This document shows positions 28,762-37,428 of a stretch of DNA of 64,000 nucleotides, piece by piece. The stretch covers positions 1 to 64,000 of the forward strand of contig JAQIBT010000111.1 of NCBI GenBank assembly GCA_027858915.1, written 5' to 3'. The notes beneath the pieces are model-generated. The model ran no database searches. It saw nothing but the letters and a program-made list of their open reading frames with translations, and was not told the DNA's origin. The first letter of the stretch is position 1. Every line of letters begins with the position of its first letter. Source of the DNA: Salinisphaera sp. (GTDB lineage: Bacteria > Pseudomonadota > Gammaproteobacteria > Nevskiales > Salinisphaeraceae). The position numbers and the translations under genes were made by a program.

Positions 28762-29610
28762 ATGAGCTACAAAAGCATAGTGGTTTCTGCCCACAGCCTG
28801 CACAACCAGCGCACCCTGAATACAGCTGCTTCAGTTGCCGCACAGTTCGATGCACATTTATCCGGATCGTTCGTATACGAGCCGATTTATCTCCGTTACC
28901 CAATGGCATATGGAGTTTATCTGCCACCCGACCTGGACAAGGACCGGTCTAAGGCAGAAAAACGGGCCAGCGTGGCTAAAACCGCGTTCGAAAAAGCCTG
29001 TGAAAGCTATGGCGTGAATAATAATGACTGGCAATTCGCCAAGGGTGAAACTCTGAGTACCCTCGACTTGCAGGCACGCTGTGCGGACGTAATTTTTCTC
29101 ACGCAGGCAGAGATCGAGCGCACCACCGACTCGCAGCACAACGATCCGGATCTTCCGGCCAAATTGGCGATTGCGTCTGCGCGGCCTGTGATCACAGTGC
29201 CGTGCGTCGGCGAGTTCAAAACGCTCGGGAAACGGATACTGGTGGCCTGGAATGGCTCTCGCGAAGCCACACGCGCCGTACGTGAAGCTTTGCCTTTGCT
29301 ACGTACGGCGGATCAGGTGGTAATCCTGACGATAAATCCGAAAACTAGCGACTACCGAGGCTTGGCTGAAGAGCCTGGAGCGGACATCGCCCGTTACCTG
29401 GCGCGCCACGGCGTCAATGTGGAAGTCACTCAAACAGTGCACGAAGGCAGCAATGTGACCGACACCCTGCTGTCACGGGCAGCCGACCTCAGTGCTGATC
29501 TTATTTGCATGGGAGCCTATGGCCATTCCCGACTACGAGAACTGGCACTCGGCGGCGTGACACGAAAAATCATGCGGCAAATGCCGGTGCCAGTCTTGTT
29601 GGCTCATTAA
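28762..29610 (+). CDS. Tandem-domain universal stress protein
   Basis: A 282-residue protein of two UspA domains. The C-terminal domain keeps the ATP-binding signature GAYGHSRLRELALGGVTRKI (G-x2-G-x9-G pattern, residues about 254-273) and the beta-1 strand KRILVAWNGSREATRAV (about 158). The N-terminal domain (SYKSIVVSAHSLHNQRTL) lacks the glycine loop. Perfect GGAGG Shine-Dalgarno before the ATG at 28762. A consensus FNR box and class II promoter precede it, which points to induction at low oxygen, as for anaerobically induced Usp proteins elsewhere. Paralogous to the gene at 30158-31006. Confidence 0.93.
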   Translation: MSYKSIVVSAHSLHNQRTLNTAASVAAQFDAHLSGSFVYEPIYLRYPMAYGVYLPPDLDKDRSKAEKRASVAKTAFEKACESYGVNNNDWQFAKGETLSTLDLQARCADVIFLTQAEIERTTDSQHNDPDLPAKLAIASARPVITVPCVGEFKTLGKRILVAWNGSREATRAVREALPLLRTADQVVILTINPKTSDYRGLAEEPGADIARYLARHGVNVEVTQTVHEGSNVTDTLLSRAADLSADLICMGAYGHSRLRELALGGVTRKIMRQMPVPVLLAH

Positions 29611-29752
29611 AAAGGCCAAAACGGTGGCACAGAGACAACGCTGTCAAGGATTCGGTCGGCGGTATGGCCCTAGAATGTATACTACTCATTATCGCATGTA
29701 CGCGGTGGCCGGGTGTATTATTTCTGCGGCCGCAGCGTACTGAGCTTGATAC

Positions 29753-29986
29753 ATGATCAACTCGAACCTTGCAGAATCCCAGTCGCGATCCCACACAGTG
29801 GATATCGTAATCGTGGACGAGAGCGAGCATCTTTCAAAAGGGCGTAGCGAGGAATCCGGCGCCGAAATCGCATTTTGTCTGGCATGCCACGGCGTCGATG
29901 TCTCCGTTTCACAGGTATCTCCGGGGTCGATCGAGCGTGAGCGACGTGCTTCTGGCCTGCTGAATCTCACGTATCACTATGATTGA
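29753..29986 (+). pseudogene. Universal stress protein remnant
   Basis: The frame reads GAEIAFCLACHGVDVSVSQ and SPGS, matching GADIARYLARHGVNVEVTQ and HEGS in the second domain of the preceding Usp gene, but it stops before the glycine-rich ATP-binding segment. It covers about 75 codons from the middle of the second domain. TTGATACATGATCAA (29746-29760), an FNR-like repeat with a 5-base instead of 4-base spacer, overlaps its ATG. This is a third, decayed Usp copy. Confidence 0.65.
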
Positions 29987-30100
29987 TAATCGGTGACCGG
30001 TCCAATCCGACTGCCCGTATGCGGCTCTACACGTTCGGTGCATATTCGGAACGCCCCTGGCCGCAATCGGGAATCAGGCGGGTCAATATCGAACTCCAGC
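29987..30100. other. Intergenic interval
   Basis: Nothing recognisable between the Usp remnant and the hairpin. Confidence 0.3.
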
Positions 30101-30160
30101 TAGGGCCTGTTGCCGTTTCATACGACAACACGGGGCCGTATGAAACGGCAACAGGCCCTA
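30101..30160. repeat. 23-bp perfect inverted repeat abutting a stop codon
   Basis: Arms 30101-30123 and 30138-30160 are perfect complements around a 14-base loop. The outer part is TAGGGCCTGTTGCCG. The right arm contains the TAG stop of the reverse-strand Usp gene. CTAGGGCCTGTTGC also occurs at about 17625. It probably acts as a terminator or transcript-end hairpin; an IS or MITE relic is the alternative. Confidence 0.6.
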
Positions 30161-31006
30161 ATGAGCCAGCAGGAGTGGTATCGGCATATCGCGCATAAGC
30201 TCTCGAGTTACACCGCCCAGCACCAATTCGCGCAAGCGGGAATGACCGTAGGCACCCATGCAGATCAGATTGGCATCCAACTCTACCGTCCCCTGATATA
30301 GTGTTTCTGCGACGCTGTCACGAGCGCTCTCGACGTGAATCGCGTCGACGATGACCTGGTGCCGCGATAGATAAAGCGCAATGTCTGATCCCGGATCGTC
30401 CCCATGTCCTTTGTCATCGGTTTTCGGATTAATGACCAAGATGCTGACCTTTTCCGCACATCGAAGCAGCGGCAAGGCAGCCGTGACGGCGCGCGTCGCC
30501 TCCCGACTGGCGTTCCACGCCAACAATATCCGGCTGCCCACCGTATTGAAGTGACCCTCACGCGGAACCGCGATTACCGGCCGAGCGGACGCGATCGCTA
30601 CTTTGGCGGGTAGATCGGGATCATCGCTTCCCGGTTCTGTGGTATCACCAGTGTCTCCTTGTGGCATAAGTACGACATCGGCATAACGAGCGTGCAGGCT
30701 CAGGGTACGAAGAGGCTCACCCTTGACGAACCGCCACTCGGTCTTGTTCACACCAGAAGCACGGCAGGCTACCTCGAAAGCCGCTTCAGATTCCTCCGCT
30801 AGCTTCTGCGATTTCTGCTCGTAATCTTCAAAATCGGGTGGCGTAGTGGTCTGATAGGCCAGCGGATAACGGTAGTAAGCCGGCTCGTGTATGAATATGC
30901 CCGTGAGATGAGCATCGAAACGGGCCGCGATGTCTGAGGCCACCTCCAGGGTACGGGCGCTGCGCTCAGGATCGCTGACGTAGACGAGCAAGCTTTGATA
31001 GTTCAC
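30158..31006 (-). CDS. Tandem-domain universal stress protein
   Basis: A 282-residue paralogue of the gene at 28762. The second domain has SRILLAWNASREATRAV (about residue 158) and the ATP-binding GAYGHSRLRELVLGGVTREL (about 254-273). The start is GTG at 31006, preceded by AGAGG at good spacing. A perfect FNR box TTGATCTGGATCAA lies immediately upstream and overlaps the ribosome-binding region, so FNR could repress it or act on another promoter. The two Usp genes converge on the 23-bp inverted repeat. Confidence 0.93.
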   Translation of the reverse strand: MNYQSLLVYVSDPERSARTLEVASDIAARFDAHLTGIFIHEPAYYRYPLAYQTTTPPDFEDYEQKSQKLAEESEAAFEVACRASGVNKTEWRFVKGEPLRTLSLHARYADVVLMPQGDTGDTTEPGSDDPDLPAKVAIASARPVIAVPREGHFNTVGSRILLAWNASREATRAVTAALPLLRCAEKVSILVINPKTDDKGHGDDPGSDIALYLSRHQVIVDAIHVESARDSVAETLYQGTVELDANLICMGAYGHSRLRELVLGGVTRELMRDMPIPLLLAH

Positions 31007-31017
31007 GGAAAATCCTC

Positions 31018-31031
31018 TTGATCTGGATCAA
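31018..31031. promoter_or_regulatory. Perfect FNR box TTGATCTGGATCAA
   Basis: Both half-sites match consensus. The box is only 12 bases from the GTG start of the reverse-strand Usp gene, so a class II activator geometry would place the transcript start inside the gene. Repression or a different start codon must be considered. Confidence 0.55.
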
Positions 31032-31122
31032 TGGCTCAGGCCAGGTACGAAGATTGGCTGTCGGCGAGTCGAAGCCGTGGGGTGGCATCAGCCGACTCTG
31101 AGCCGGCTCGCCGGCCGCGTCC

Positions 31123-31136
31123 GTCTGCTAGCGCAC
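31123..31136. promoter_or_regulatory. Palindrome copy GTCTGCTAGCGCAC before the GH94 remnant
   Basis: Lies in a 29-bp block (31114-31142) identical to 23406-23434. It is the duplicated upstream region of the GH94 gene and may now drive the gnd operon. Confidence 0.5.
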
Positions 31137-31195
31137 AGACGCAAGCTCAAGTGCACGCGCATGTTAATTGTCAGACCCCGTGCGAGCTTCTTCTC

Positions 31196-31462
31196 ATGCC
31201 CGAAATCCAGCTGCTATCGAACGGAGCCTGCAGTCGCCGGCCTTCATTGCGCGCGCCCTATTGCTTCCGCGCCACCCCCTACGACATCGCCTGCCACGCA
31301 GGCCAATCGGCGGCAGCGAGCACCACGCTCGATGGCATCGCGGCCCCGGACGGCAAGCTCACGCTGACCGATGACGGCGAATCACATTCGATCGTCGTGT
31401 CCGTGGCCAACGACCGCGATCAGCAGCAGACAACCCGGAGAGACACATGCAACTCGGAATGA
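31196..31462 (+). pseudogene. Internally deleted second copy of the GH94 gene
   Basis: From the ATG at 31196 the frame reads MPEIQLLSNGA (intact GH94: MPDIQLLSNGA), then jumps to the C-terminal end with YDIACHAGQSAAASTTLDGI and [14 protein letters not shown] (intact: YAIACHSDEPALSCTTLDGM and [14 protein letters not shown]). About 1200 codons are missing. The frame still overlaps gnd, whose ATG is at 31447. It shows the operon order GH94-gnd before the deletion. Confidence 0.85.
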
Positions 31463-32472
31463 TCGGTCTGGGCCGGATGGGCGCGAGCATGGTACGGCGC
31501 CTGATGAACAACGGACAAAGCTGCGTCGTCCACGACACCCAGCCCGAGGCGATGGCTCCGTTGTGCACACTTGGCGCGGTGGGCGCGCCCTCTATCGGGG
31601 AACTGGTAACGAAGATGGACTCACCGCGCGCGATATGGTTGATGGTCCCGGCGGCTGTGGTGGATGCAGCGCTCGACGAACTCACCGTCCACCTCGAACC
31701 CGGTGACATCGTGATCGACGGCGGCAATTCCTATTACCGCGACGATGTCCGCCGAGCGCAACAGATGACCTTGTGCGGCACCCATTATATCGATGTCGGC
31801 ACCAGCGGCGGCGTGGCCGGCGAAACGCGCGGCTATTGCCTGATGATCGGCGGCGAGAACGAGATCGTCGCCCACCTGGAACCCATCTTCTCCGCACTCG
31901 CCCCCGGCGTCGGCTCGGTCATACGTACCCGCGGCCGCAGCGGCAACGCAGGCTCGGCCGAGCAGGGCTTTCTGCACTGCGGCCCGACCGGCGCCGGGCA
32001 TTTCGTCAAGATGGTGCACAACGGCATCGAATACGGCGTGATGGCGGCCTATGCCGAAGGGCTCGAAATACTCTGCCATGCCGATATCGGCCTAGGCACC
32101 CAAACCAGCGACGCCGAGACCACGCCGCTGCGCGATCCCGAGTTCTACCAATACCAGCTGGACCTGCCGGAGATCGCCGAAGTCTGGCGCCGTGGCAGCG
32201 TTATCGGCTCCTGGCTGCTCGATCTGACCGCCGATGCGCTGCTCGAAGATCCGAAGCTGTCTGCCTACGACGGCCGCGTGTCGGATTCGGGCGAAGGCCG
32301 CTGGACCATCCAGGCGGCGATAGACGAGGCAGTGCCGGCGCAGGTGCTCACCGCCGCGTTGTACGAGCGTTTTGCCTCACGAGGCGAAGCCGGCTTTGCC
32401 AACCGCCTGCTCTCAGCCATGCGCCACGAGTTCGGTGGCCATGTCGAAAAATCGCAGGAGGCGTCCGAATGA
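31447..32472 (+). CDS. gnd: 6-phosphogluconate dehydrogenase, decarboxylating (short type)
   Basis: A 341-residue enzyme that oxidises 6-phosphogluconate to ribulose 5-phosphate and CO2 with a nicotinamide cofactor. The Rossmann loop is [30 protein letters not shown] (about 90-100), [20 protein letters not shown] (about 116-135) and [18 protein letters not shown] with the catalytic Lys are typical. The length is that of the short GndA/YqeC-type enzymes (about 300-340 residues, not 470). ATG at 31447 inside the GH94 remnant. Its stop overlaps the zwf start as ATGA. It begins a chain of overlapping genes to 42495. Confidence 0.96.
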   Translation: MQLGMIGLGRMGASMVRRLMNNGQSCVVHDTQPEAMAPLCTLGAVGAPSIGELVTKMDSPRAIWLMVPAAVVDAALDELTVHLEPGDIVIDGGNSYYRDDVRRAQQMTLCGTHYIDVGTSGGVAGETRGYCLMIGGENEIVAHLEPIFSALAPGVGSVIRTRGRSGNAGSAEQGFLHCGPTGAGHFVKMVHNGIEYGVMAAYAEGLEILCHADIGLGTQTSDAETTPLRDPEFYQYQLDLPEIAEVWRRGSVIGSWLLDLTADALLEDPKLSAYDGRVSDSGEGRWTIQAAIDEAVPAQVLTAALYERFASRGEAGFANRLLSAMRHEFGGHVEKSQEASE

Positions 32473-33908
32473 GCCCGGCCACGCTATCGCAGTCAACCGA
32501 CGACGTTGCGCACTCGGACGCGCTGGTGATCTTCGGTTTCAGCGGCGATCTGGCCAGCAAGAAGATCTTTCCGGCGCTCTATGCCATGGTCAAGAAAGGC
32601 GTGCTGAGCGTGCCGGTGATCGGCGTCGCCTCATCGCCCTGGGGCAGCGACGAGTGGCACCGCCACGTGCGCGCCAGTGTGGAACACGACGCCGCCATCG
32701 ACGACGAAGCGGCCTTTGATCGGCTGCTGTCGCTGATCGATTATGTTGCCGGCGACTATGCCGATGAGAGCACGTTCGACGCGCTGAAAAAAGCGCTGGG
32801 AACGGCCGAACGCCCGGCCCATTACCTGGCGATACCGCCCTCGCTATTCGCCACGGTGATCCGCGGTCTCGGTGCCACCGGGCTGGCCGATAACGCCCGC
32901 GTCATCGTCGAAAAACCGTTCGGTCGAGACCTTGCTTCCGCCCGCGAACTCAACGCCATGGCGCTCTCGGTGTTCCCGGAGGACGCGATTTTTCGCATCG
33001 ATCATTATCTTGGCAAGGATGCGATCATGAACATCCTTTATTTTCGCTTCGCCAATTCGTTTCTCGAGCCGATCTGGAACCGCAATCACGTAGCAAGCGT
33101 GCAGGTGACGCTGGCCGAAGAGTTCGGTGTTGGCGAACGCGGCGGCTTCTATGAAAGTGCCGGCTGTCTGCGCGATGTGGTCGAGAATCACCTGTTCCAG
33201 ATCCTCGCCCTGCTGGCGATGGAACCGCCCGCCTTTCAGGATTTCGCGGCTGTGCACAGCGCCAAAGCCAGCGTGTTGCGGGCTATGCAGCCGCTGGCGG
33301 CCGACGCCCTGGTGCGCGGACAATACGACGGCTATCGCCAAGAGGCGAACGTGGCGCCCGATTCGGATATCGAGACTTTCTGCGCAGCACGCTTGTTCAT
33401 CGATTCCTGGCGCTGGGGCGGCGTGCCTTGGTATCTGCGGGCCGGCAAGCGGCTGCCCACGACCGCCGTCGAAGTGCGGGTCCAGCTACACGCGCCGCCA
33501 CAGAAACTGTTCGATGATTCCGGGCGGGAGGCGGGCAACGCCAACTATCTGCGCTTCAAGCTGCAACCCGGATCCGCGATTGCCCTGGCCGCCCGGATCA
33601 AGCAGCCGGGCAAGGCATTTCTCGGTGAGTTGCGCGAACTCTATCTTCATGAGGACGAGGGCCAGGAAGACGAAAGCCACGTAGAAACCACCTACGAGCG
33701 GTTGCTGGGCGATGCGATGGCCGGCGACGGCGCGCTGTTCACGAGCCAGGACGCAGTTGAGGCGGCCTGGGCCGTAGTCGAGCCCGTCCTCAACGATCAC
33801 GATCCTGCCCTGCCCTATGCGCCAGGAAGCTGGGGGCCGGCGGCCGCCGACGCGCTGATCGCCGGTGATGGCGCCTGGCACAACCCGCAACCCGAGGAGC
33901 AACCGTGA
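32469..33908 (+). CDS. zwf: Glucose-6-phosphate 1-dehydrogenase
   Basis: A 479-residue enzyme that oxidises glucose 6-phosphate to 6-phosphogluconolactone, making NADPH. The nucleotide loop [20 protein letters not shown] (near residue 21), [11 protein letters not shown] (near 145) and the substrate-binding [20 protein letters not shown] (near 177) are all present, as is [16 protein letters not shown] took the ATG at 32469 that overlaps the gnd stop; the frame is open far upstream, but that part is gnd read in another frame. No lactonase (pgl) gene is in the operon, so lactone hydrolysis must come from elsewhere or be spontaneous. Confidence 0.97.
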   Translation: MSPATLSQSTDDVAHSDALVIFGFSGDLASKKIFPALYAMVKKGVLSVPVIGVASSPWGSDEWHRHVRASVEHDAAIDDEAAFDRLLSLIDYVAGDYADESTFDALKKALGTAERPAHYLAIPPSLFATVIRGLGATGLADNARVIVEKPFGRDLASARELNAMALSVFPEDAIFRIDHYLGKDAIMNILYFRFANSFLEPIWNRNHVASVQVTLAEEFGVGERGGFYESAGCLRDVVENHLFQILALLAMEPPAFQDFAAVHSAKASVLRAMQPLAADALVRGQYDGYRQEANVAPDSDIETFCAARLFIDSWRWGGVPWYLRAGKRLPTTAVEVRVQLHAPPQKLFDDSGREAGNANYLRFKLQPGSAIALAARIKQPGKAFLGELRELYLHEDEGQEDESHVETTYERLLGDAMAGDGALFTSQDAVEAAWAVVEPVLNDHDPALPYAPGSWGPAAADALIAGDGAWHNPQPEEQP

Positions 33909-34636
33909 TGACACCAGATCGGGTCTTTCTGCTCGATGTCGACAACACCCTGGTCGACAACGATCGTTTCGTCGCCGACCTGCGCCGCCACCTCGAACAT
34001 GGCTTCGGCACCGCCAGCGCGGCTCGTTACTGGGCCGCCTTCGAAGCGCTGCGAGCCGAACTGGGCTATGCCGATTATCTCGGCGCATTACAGCGCTACC
34101 GGGCCGATATCGAGGACGGCGGTCTCCAGGCACAGCGTCTGCTGCGCCTGTCGAACTTCCTGATCGACTACCCCTTCGCCGACTGCCTGTATCCGGGCGC
34201 ACTCGACGTCATCGCCCATCTGGCTCGGTACGGGCCGACCGTGATACTGAGCGACGGCGACGTGGTATTCCAGCCCCGCAAGATACAGCGCTCGGGCCTA
34301 TGGGATGCGGTCGACGGCCGTGTGCTCATCGATGTCCACAAGGAGCAGCAACTCGCCGCAGTCCAGGAGCAGTACCCGGCACGGCGCTATGTGATCATCG
34401 ACGACAAGCTGCGACTGCTCGCCGCCATCAAGCAGTTCTGGGGCGAGCGCGTGGTCACCGTCTTTCCGCGTCAGGGCCACTACGCCCTCGATTCAGCGGC
34501 GAACGCCGCGTATCCGCCAGCGGATCGCAGCATCGAGCACATCGGCGAGCTGAAATCTATCGACATCACGCGCTGGCTCGACGTCGCATACGCGCCCACC
34601 CACGACGTCACATCGAAAACCCAGGACACCCCATGA
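33908..34636 (+). CDS. HAD-superfamily hydrolase, possible sugar phosphatase
   Basis: A 242-residue haloacid-dehalogenase-type protein. HAD motif I is FLLDVDNTLVDND (nucleophile Asp near residue 10), motif II is TVILSDGD (near 115), motif III a Lys near RKIQRSG, and motif IV RRYVIIDDKL (near 160). A helical cap lies between motifs I and II. The start is ATG 33908, overlapping the zwf stop (TGATG) with GAGGAG upstream; a GTG one codon earlier is equally placed. Its stop overlaps the transaldolase start. Position in a sugar phosphate operon suggests a phosphosugar substrate, possibly removal of a damaged or inhibitory phosphate, but the substrate cannot be read from sequence. Confidence 0.85.
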   Translation: MTPDRVFLLDVDNTLVDNDRFVADLRRHLEHGFGTASAARYWAAFEALRAELGYADYLGALQRYRADIEDGGLQAQRLLRLSNFLIDYPFADCLYPGALDVIAHLARYGPTVILSDGDVVFQPRKIQRSGLWDAVDGRVLIDVHKEQQLAAVQEQYPARRYVIIDDKLRLLAAIKQFWGERVVTVFPRQGHYALDSAANAAYPPADRSIEHIGELKSIDITRWLDVAYAPTHDVTSKTQDTP

Positions 34637-35727
34637 ACCCCAACACACAGGCCCTCCACGAGCTGGGCCAGAGCCTCTGGCTCGACAATATCACTCGTCG
34701 CCTGCTCGACGACGGCACATTAGCCACCTATATCGCCGACTTGTCGGTCACCGGCTTGACCTCGAACCCGACGATCTTCGAACACGCGATCGGCCAGGGC
34801 GACGATTACGACAGCGCGATTGCCAGACTCGCTCGCGAGCGTCACTCGACGATCGAGCAGATCTTCTTTGCGCTGGCGATAAACGACCTGCGCCGGGCCG
34901 CCGACCTGCTGCGGCCGGCCTTTGATGCAAGCGAGGGTGTGGATGGCTGGGTCTCGCTGGAAGTTTCGCCGCTGCTGGCCGACGATGCCGACGCCACAAT
35001 CGCAGCCGCTGCACAACTGCATGCGACGGCCGCACGCGACAATCTGTTCATCAAGATTCCGGGCACGGCGGCCGGCCTGACGGCCATCGAGGCATCGATC
35101 TTCGCCGGCATTCCGGTCAATGTCACGCTGCTGTTCTCTCGCGAGCAGTATCTGGCGGCGGTCGACGCCTATATGCGCGGCATCGAACGCCGTATCGATG
35201 CAGGCCTGGATCCGAAGGTGGCATCGGTCGCGTCGCTGTTCATCAGCCGCTGGGACGTCGCCGCCAACAAGGAAGTTCCGACAGATCTCCAGAACCGCCT
35301 GGGCATCGCCATCGCCGGGCGTACGTATCGGGCCTATCGTGAACTGTTGGCCTCCGACCGCTGGCAGGCGCTGGCCAAGGCCGGTGCGCGTCCGCAACGA
35401 CTGCTGTGGGCCAGCACCGGCACCAAGGACCCAGCCGCACCGGACACGCTCTATATCGAGGCGCTCGCCGCCCCCGACACCATCAATACGATGCCGGAGA
35501 AGACACTGCATGCGTTCGCTGACCACGGCCAGGTGGGCGAGCCGATGGCCGTCGACGGAGGCGATGCCGACACCGTGCTGCAGGCATTCGCGCATGTGGG
35601 CGTCGATGCCGACGCGCTCGCCGCGCGTCTGCAGCACGAAGGCGCCGAGTCCTTCTCGACCTCGTGGCAAGCGCTGCTGACGCAGATCGAAGATAAGCGC
35701 GCCGCCGTTGCCGAGCCCGCCCAATGA
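34633..35727 (+). CDS. tal: Transaldolase
   Basis: A 364-residue barrel enzyme that transfers dihydroxyacetone units between sedoheptulose 7-phosphate and glyceraldehyde 3-phosphate. Visible are [15 protein letters not shown] (near residue 38), [15 protein letters not shown] (near 107), the Schiff-base Lys in NLFIKIPGT (near 140), NVTLLFS and [15 protein letters not shown] at 34633 overlaps the HAD stop as ATGA. The length fits the long transaldolase type found fused to or next to glucose-6-phosphate isomerase; here the two are separate but overlap by four bases. Confidence 0.96.
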   Translation: MNPNTQALHELGQSLWLDNITRRLLDDGTLATYIADLSVTGLTSNPTIFEHAIGQGDDYDSAIARLARERHSTIEQIFFALAINDLRRAADLLRPAFDASEGVDGWVSLEVSPLLADDADATIAAAAQLHATAARDNLFIKIPGTAAGLTAIEASIFAGIPVNVTLLFSREQYLAAVDAYMRGIERRIDAGLDPKVASVASLFISRWDVAANKEVPTDLQNRLGIAIAGRTYRAYRELLASDRWQALAKAGARPQRLLWASTGTKDPAAPDTLYIEALAAPDTINTMPEKTLHAFADHGQVGEPMAVDGGDADTVLQAFAHVGVDADALAARLQHEGAESFSTSWQALLTQIEDKRAAVAEPAQ

Positions 35728-37418
35728 GCGCCGCGAAGTCGCAAGCCTGTGCCCCAGAGTCCGACGCACTGACCGCGCGCCCGGCGTGGCAGGCCTTGGC
35801 CGCACACCATGCCGAGATCGGCGATGCCCACCTGCGCGAGCTGTTTGCGGCCGATCCCGAGCGCGGTACGACCTTCACGGCCGAAGCCGCCGGCTGGTTC
35901 CTCGACTACTCGAAGAACCGCGTCACCGCGCACACGCTCGAACTGCTGACCGCGTTGGCGAACGACTGCGGCCTGGCCGGGCGCAGGGATGCCATGTTCC
36001 GCGGTGACGCGATCAACACCACTGAACAGCGCGCCGTATTGCACGTGGCGTTGCGGACGCCAGCGAGCCAGAAGATCGTAGTCGACGGCCAGAATGTGGT
36101 CGCCGAGGTCCATGCGGTGCTAGCGCGCATGTCAGTGTTCGCCGAAGACGTGCGCGGCGGGCGATGGCTCGGCTACAGCGGAAAGCGTATTCGCAACATC
36201 GTGAACATCGGTATCGGCGGTTCCGACCTCGGGCCGGTGATGGCATTCGAGGCGCTGCGTTATTACAGCCAGCGTGATCTGACCGTACGTTTTGTCTCGA
36301 ACGTCGACGCCACCGACCTGATTGAGGCGCTCCGCGATTTCGACGCGGCCGAGACCCTGTTTATCGTGTGCTCCAAGACCTTTACGACCCAGGAAACACT
36401 CACCAATGCGCATGCCGCTCGCGACTGGTGTGTTGCCCAGCTCGGTGATGAAACGGCCGTGGCGCGACACTTCGTCGCGGTCTCCACCAATGTCGAAGGC
36501 GTCACCGAATTCGGCATCGCTGCCGAGCAGATGTTCGGCTTCTGGGACTGGGTCGGCGGGCGCTACTCGATGGATTCGGCGATCGGGCTGGCCAATATGA
36601 TTGCCATCGGGCCCGAGAACTTTCGCGCCATGCTCGCCGGCTTCCACGCAATGGACCAGCATTTCCAAAACGCACCGATGGCGCACAACCTACCGGTACT
36701 GCTGGCGCTGCTGGCGATCTGGAACAACAATTTTCTGGGCGCGACCACGGTGGCGGTGCTGCCCTACGCGCAGTACCTCAAGCGCTTTCCGGCCTACCTG
36801 CAGCAGTTGACCATGGAGAGCAACGGCAAGCACGTCACCCGCGCCGGCAACCCGGTGGCCATCGAGACCGCCCCGATCCTCTGGGGCGAGCCCGGCACCA
36901 ACGGCCAGCACTCGTTCTACCAGCTGATCCACCAGGGCACGCGACTGGTGCCCTGCGACTTCATCGGCTTCTGCCAGAGCCTGAACCCGCTACGCGGCCA
37001 GCACGACCTGTTGACGGCCAACCTGTTCGCGCAGAGCCAGGCGCTGGCGTTCGGCAAGACCGCTGATGAAGTCTCGGCCGAAGGTATATCAGAGGCGCTG
37101 GCGCCCCACCGCGTCTTCGAGGGCAACCGCCCAAGCAATACCCTGCTGGCCGAACGGCTGACGCCGGCCACCCTAGGGGCGCTGGTCGCACTCTACGAGC
37201 ACAGCGTGTTCACCCAGGGCGTGATCTGGGATATCGATTCGTTCGACCAGTGGGGCGTGGAACTGGGCAAGGCACTGGCACAACGTCTGTTGCCAGAACT
37301 CACGCCCGACGACGCCGTAGCACTCGCCCATGACAGCTCGACCAACGCACTGATCGAACGCTATCGGCGCCAGCGGATCGACGAGGACGCGGACCGTTTA
37401 CCCGCCGCAGTGGATTGA
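35724..37418 (+). CDS. pgi: Glucose-6-phosphate isomerase
   Basis: A 564-residue enzyme that interconverts glucose 6-phosphate and fructose 6-phosphate, the latter a phosphoketolase substrate. Motifs: [18 protein letters not shown] (near residue 155), [17 protein letters not shown] (near 213), [15 protein letters not shown] (near 274), the catalytic-site [12 protein letters not shown] (near 368), and [13 protein letters not shown]. The GGRYS(M)DSAIGL variant replaces the common WS; this is a mild change. ATG at 35724 overlaps the tal stop. Linking Pgm (below) to Zwf and to phosphoketolase is its evident role. Confidence 0.97.
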   Translation: MSAAKSQACAPESDALTARPAWQALAAHHAEIGDAHLRELFAADPERGTTFTAEAAGWFLDYSKNRVTAHTLELLTALANDCGLAGRRDAMFRGDAINTTEQRAVLHVALRTPASQKIVVDGQNVVAEVHAVLARMSVFAEDVRGGRWLGYSGKRIRNIVNIGIGGSDLGPVMAFEALRYYSQRDLTVRFVSNVDATDLIEALRDFDAAETLFIVCSKTFTTQETLTNAHAARDWCVAQLGDETAVARHFVAVSTNVEGVTEFGIAAEQMFGFWDWVGGRYSMDSAIGLANMIAIGPENFRAMLAGFHAMDQHFQNAPMAHNLPVLLALLAIWNNNFLGATTVAVLPYAQYLKRFPAYLQQLTMESNGKHVTRAGNPVAIETAPILWGEPGTNGQHSFYQLIHQGTRLVPCDFIGFCQSLNPLRGQHDLLTANLFAQSQALAFGKTADEVSAEGISEALAPHRVFEGNRPSNTLLAERLTPATLGALVALYEHSVFTQGVIWDIDSFDQWGVELGKALAQRLLPELTPDDAVALAHDSSTNALIERYRRQRIDEDADRLPAAVD

Positions 37419-37428
37419 GGAACGCCCC

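Noticed and set aside
23406-31142. 29-bp identical blocks at 23406 and 31114 as attachment sites of an integrated element
   Set aside because: No integrase or mobility gene lies between, and homology extends beyond the blocks into GH94 coding sequence, which fits duplication of the gene's upstream region better.
31773-32468. Possible N-terminal extension of zwf
   Set aside because: The frame is open upstream but runs through gnd in another frame; the ATG at 32469 with the stop overlap gives the normal Zwf N-terminus.
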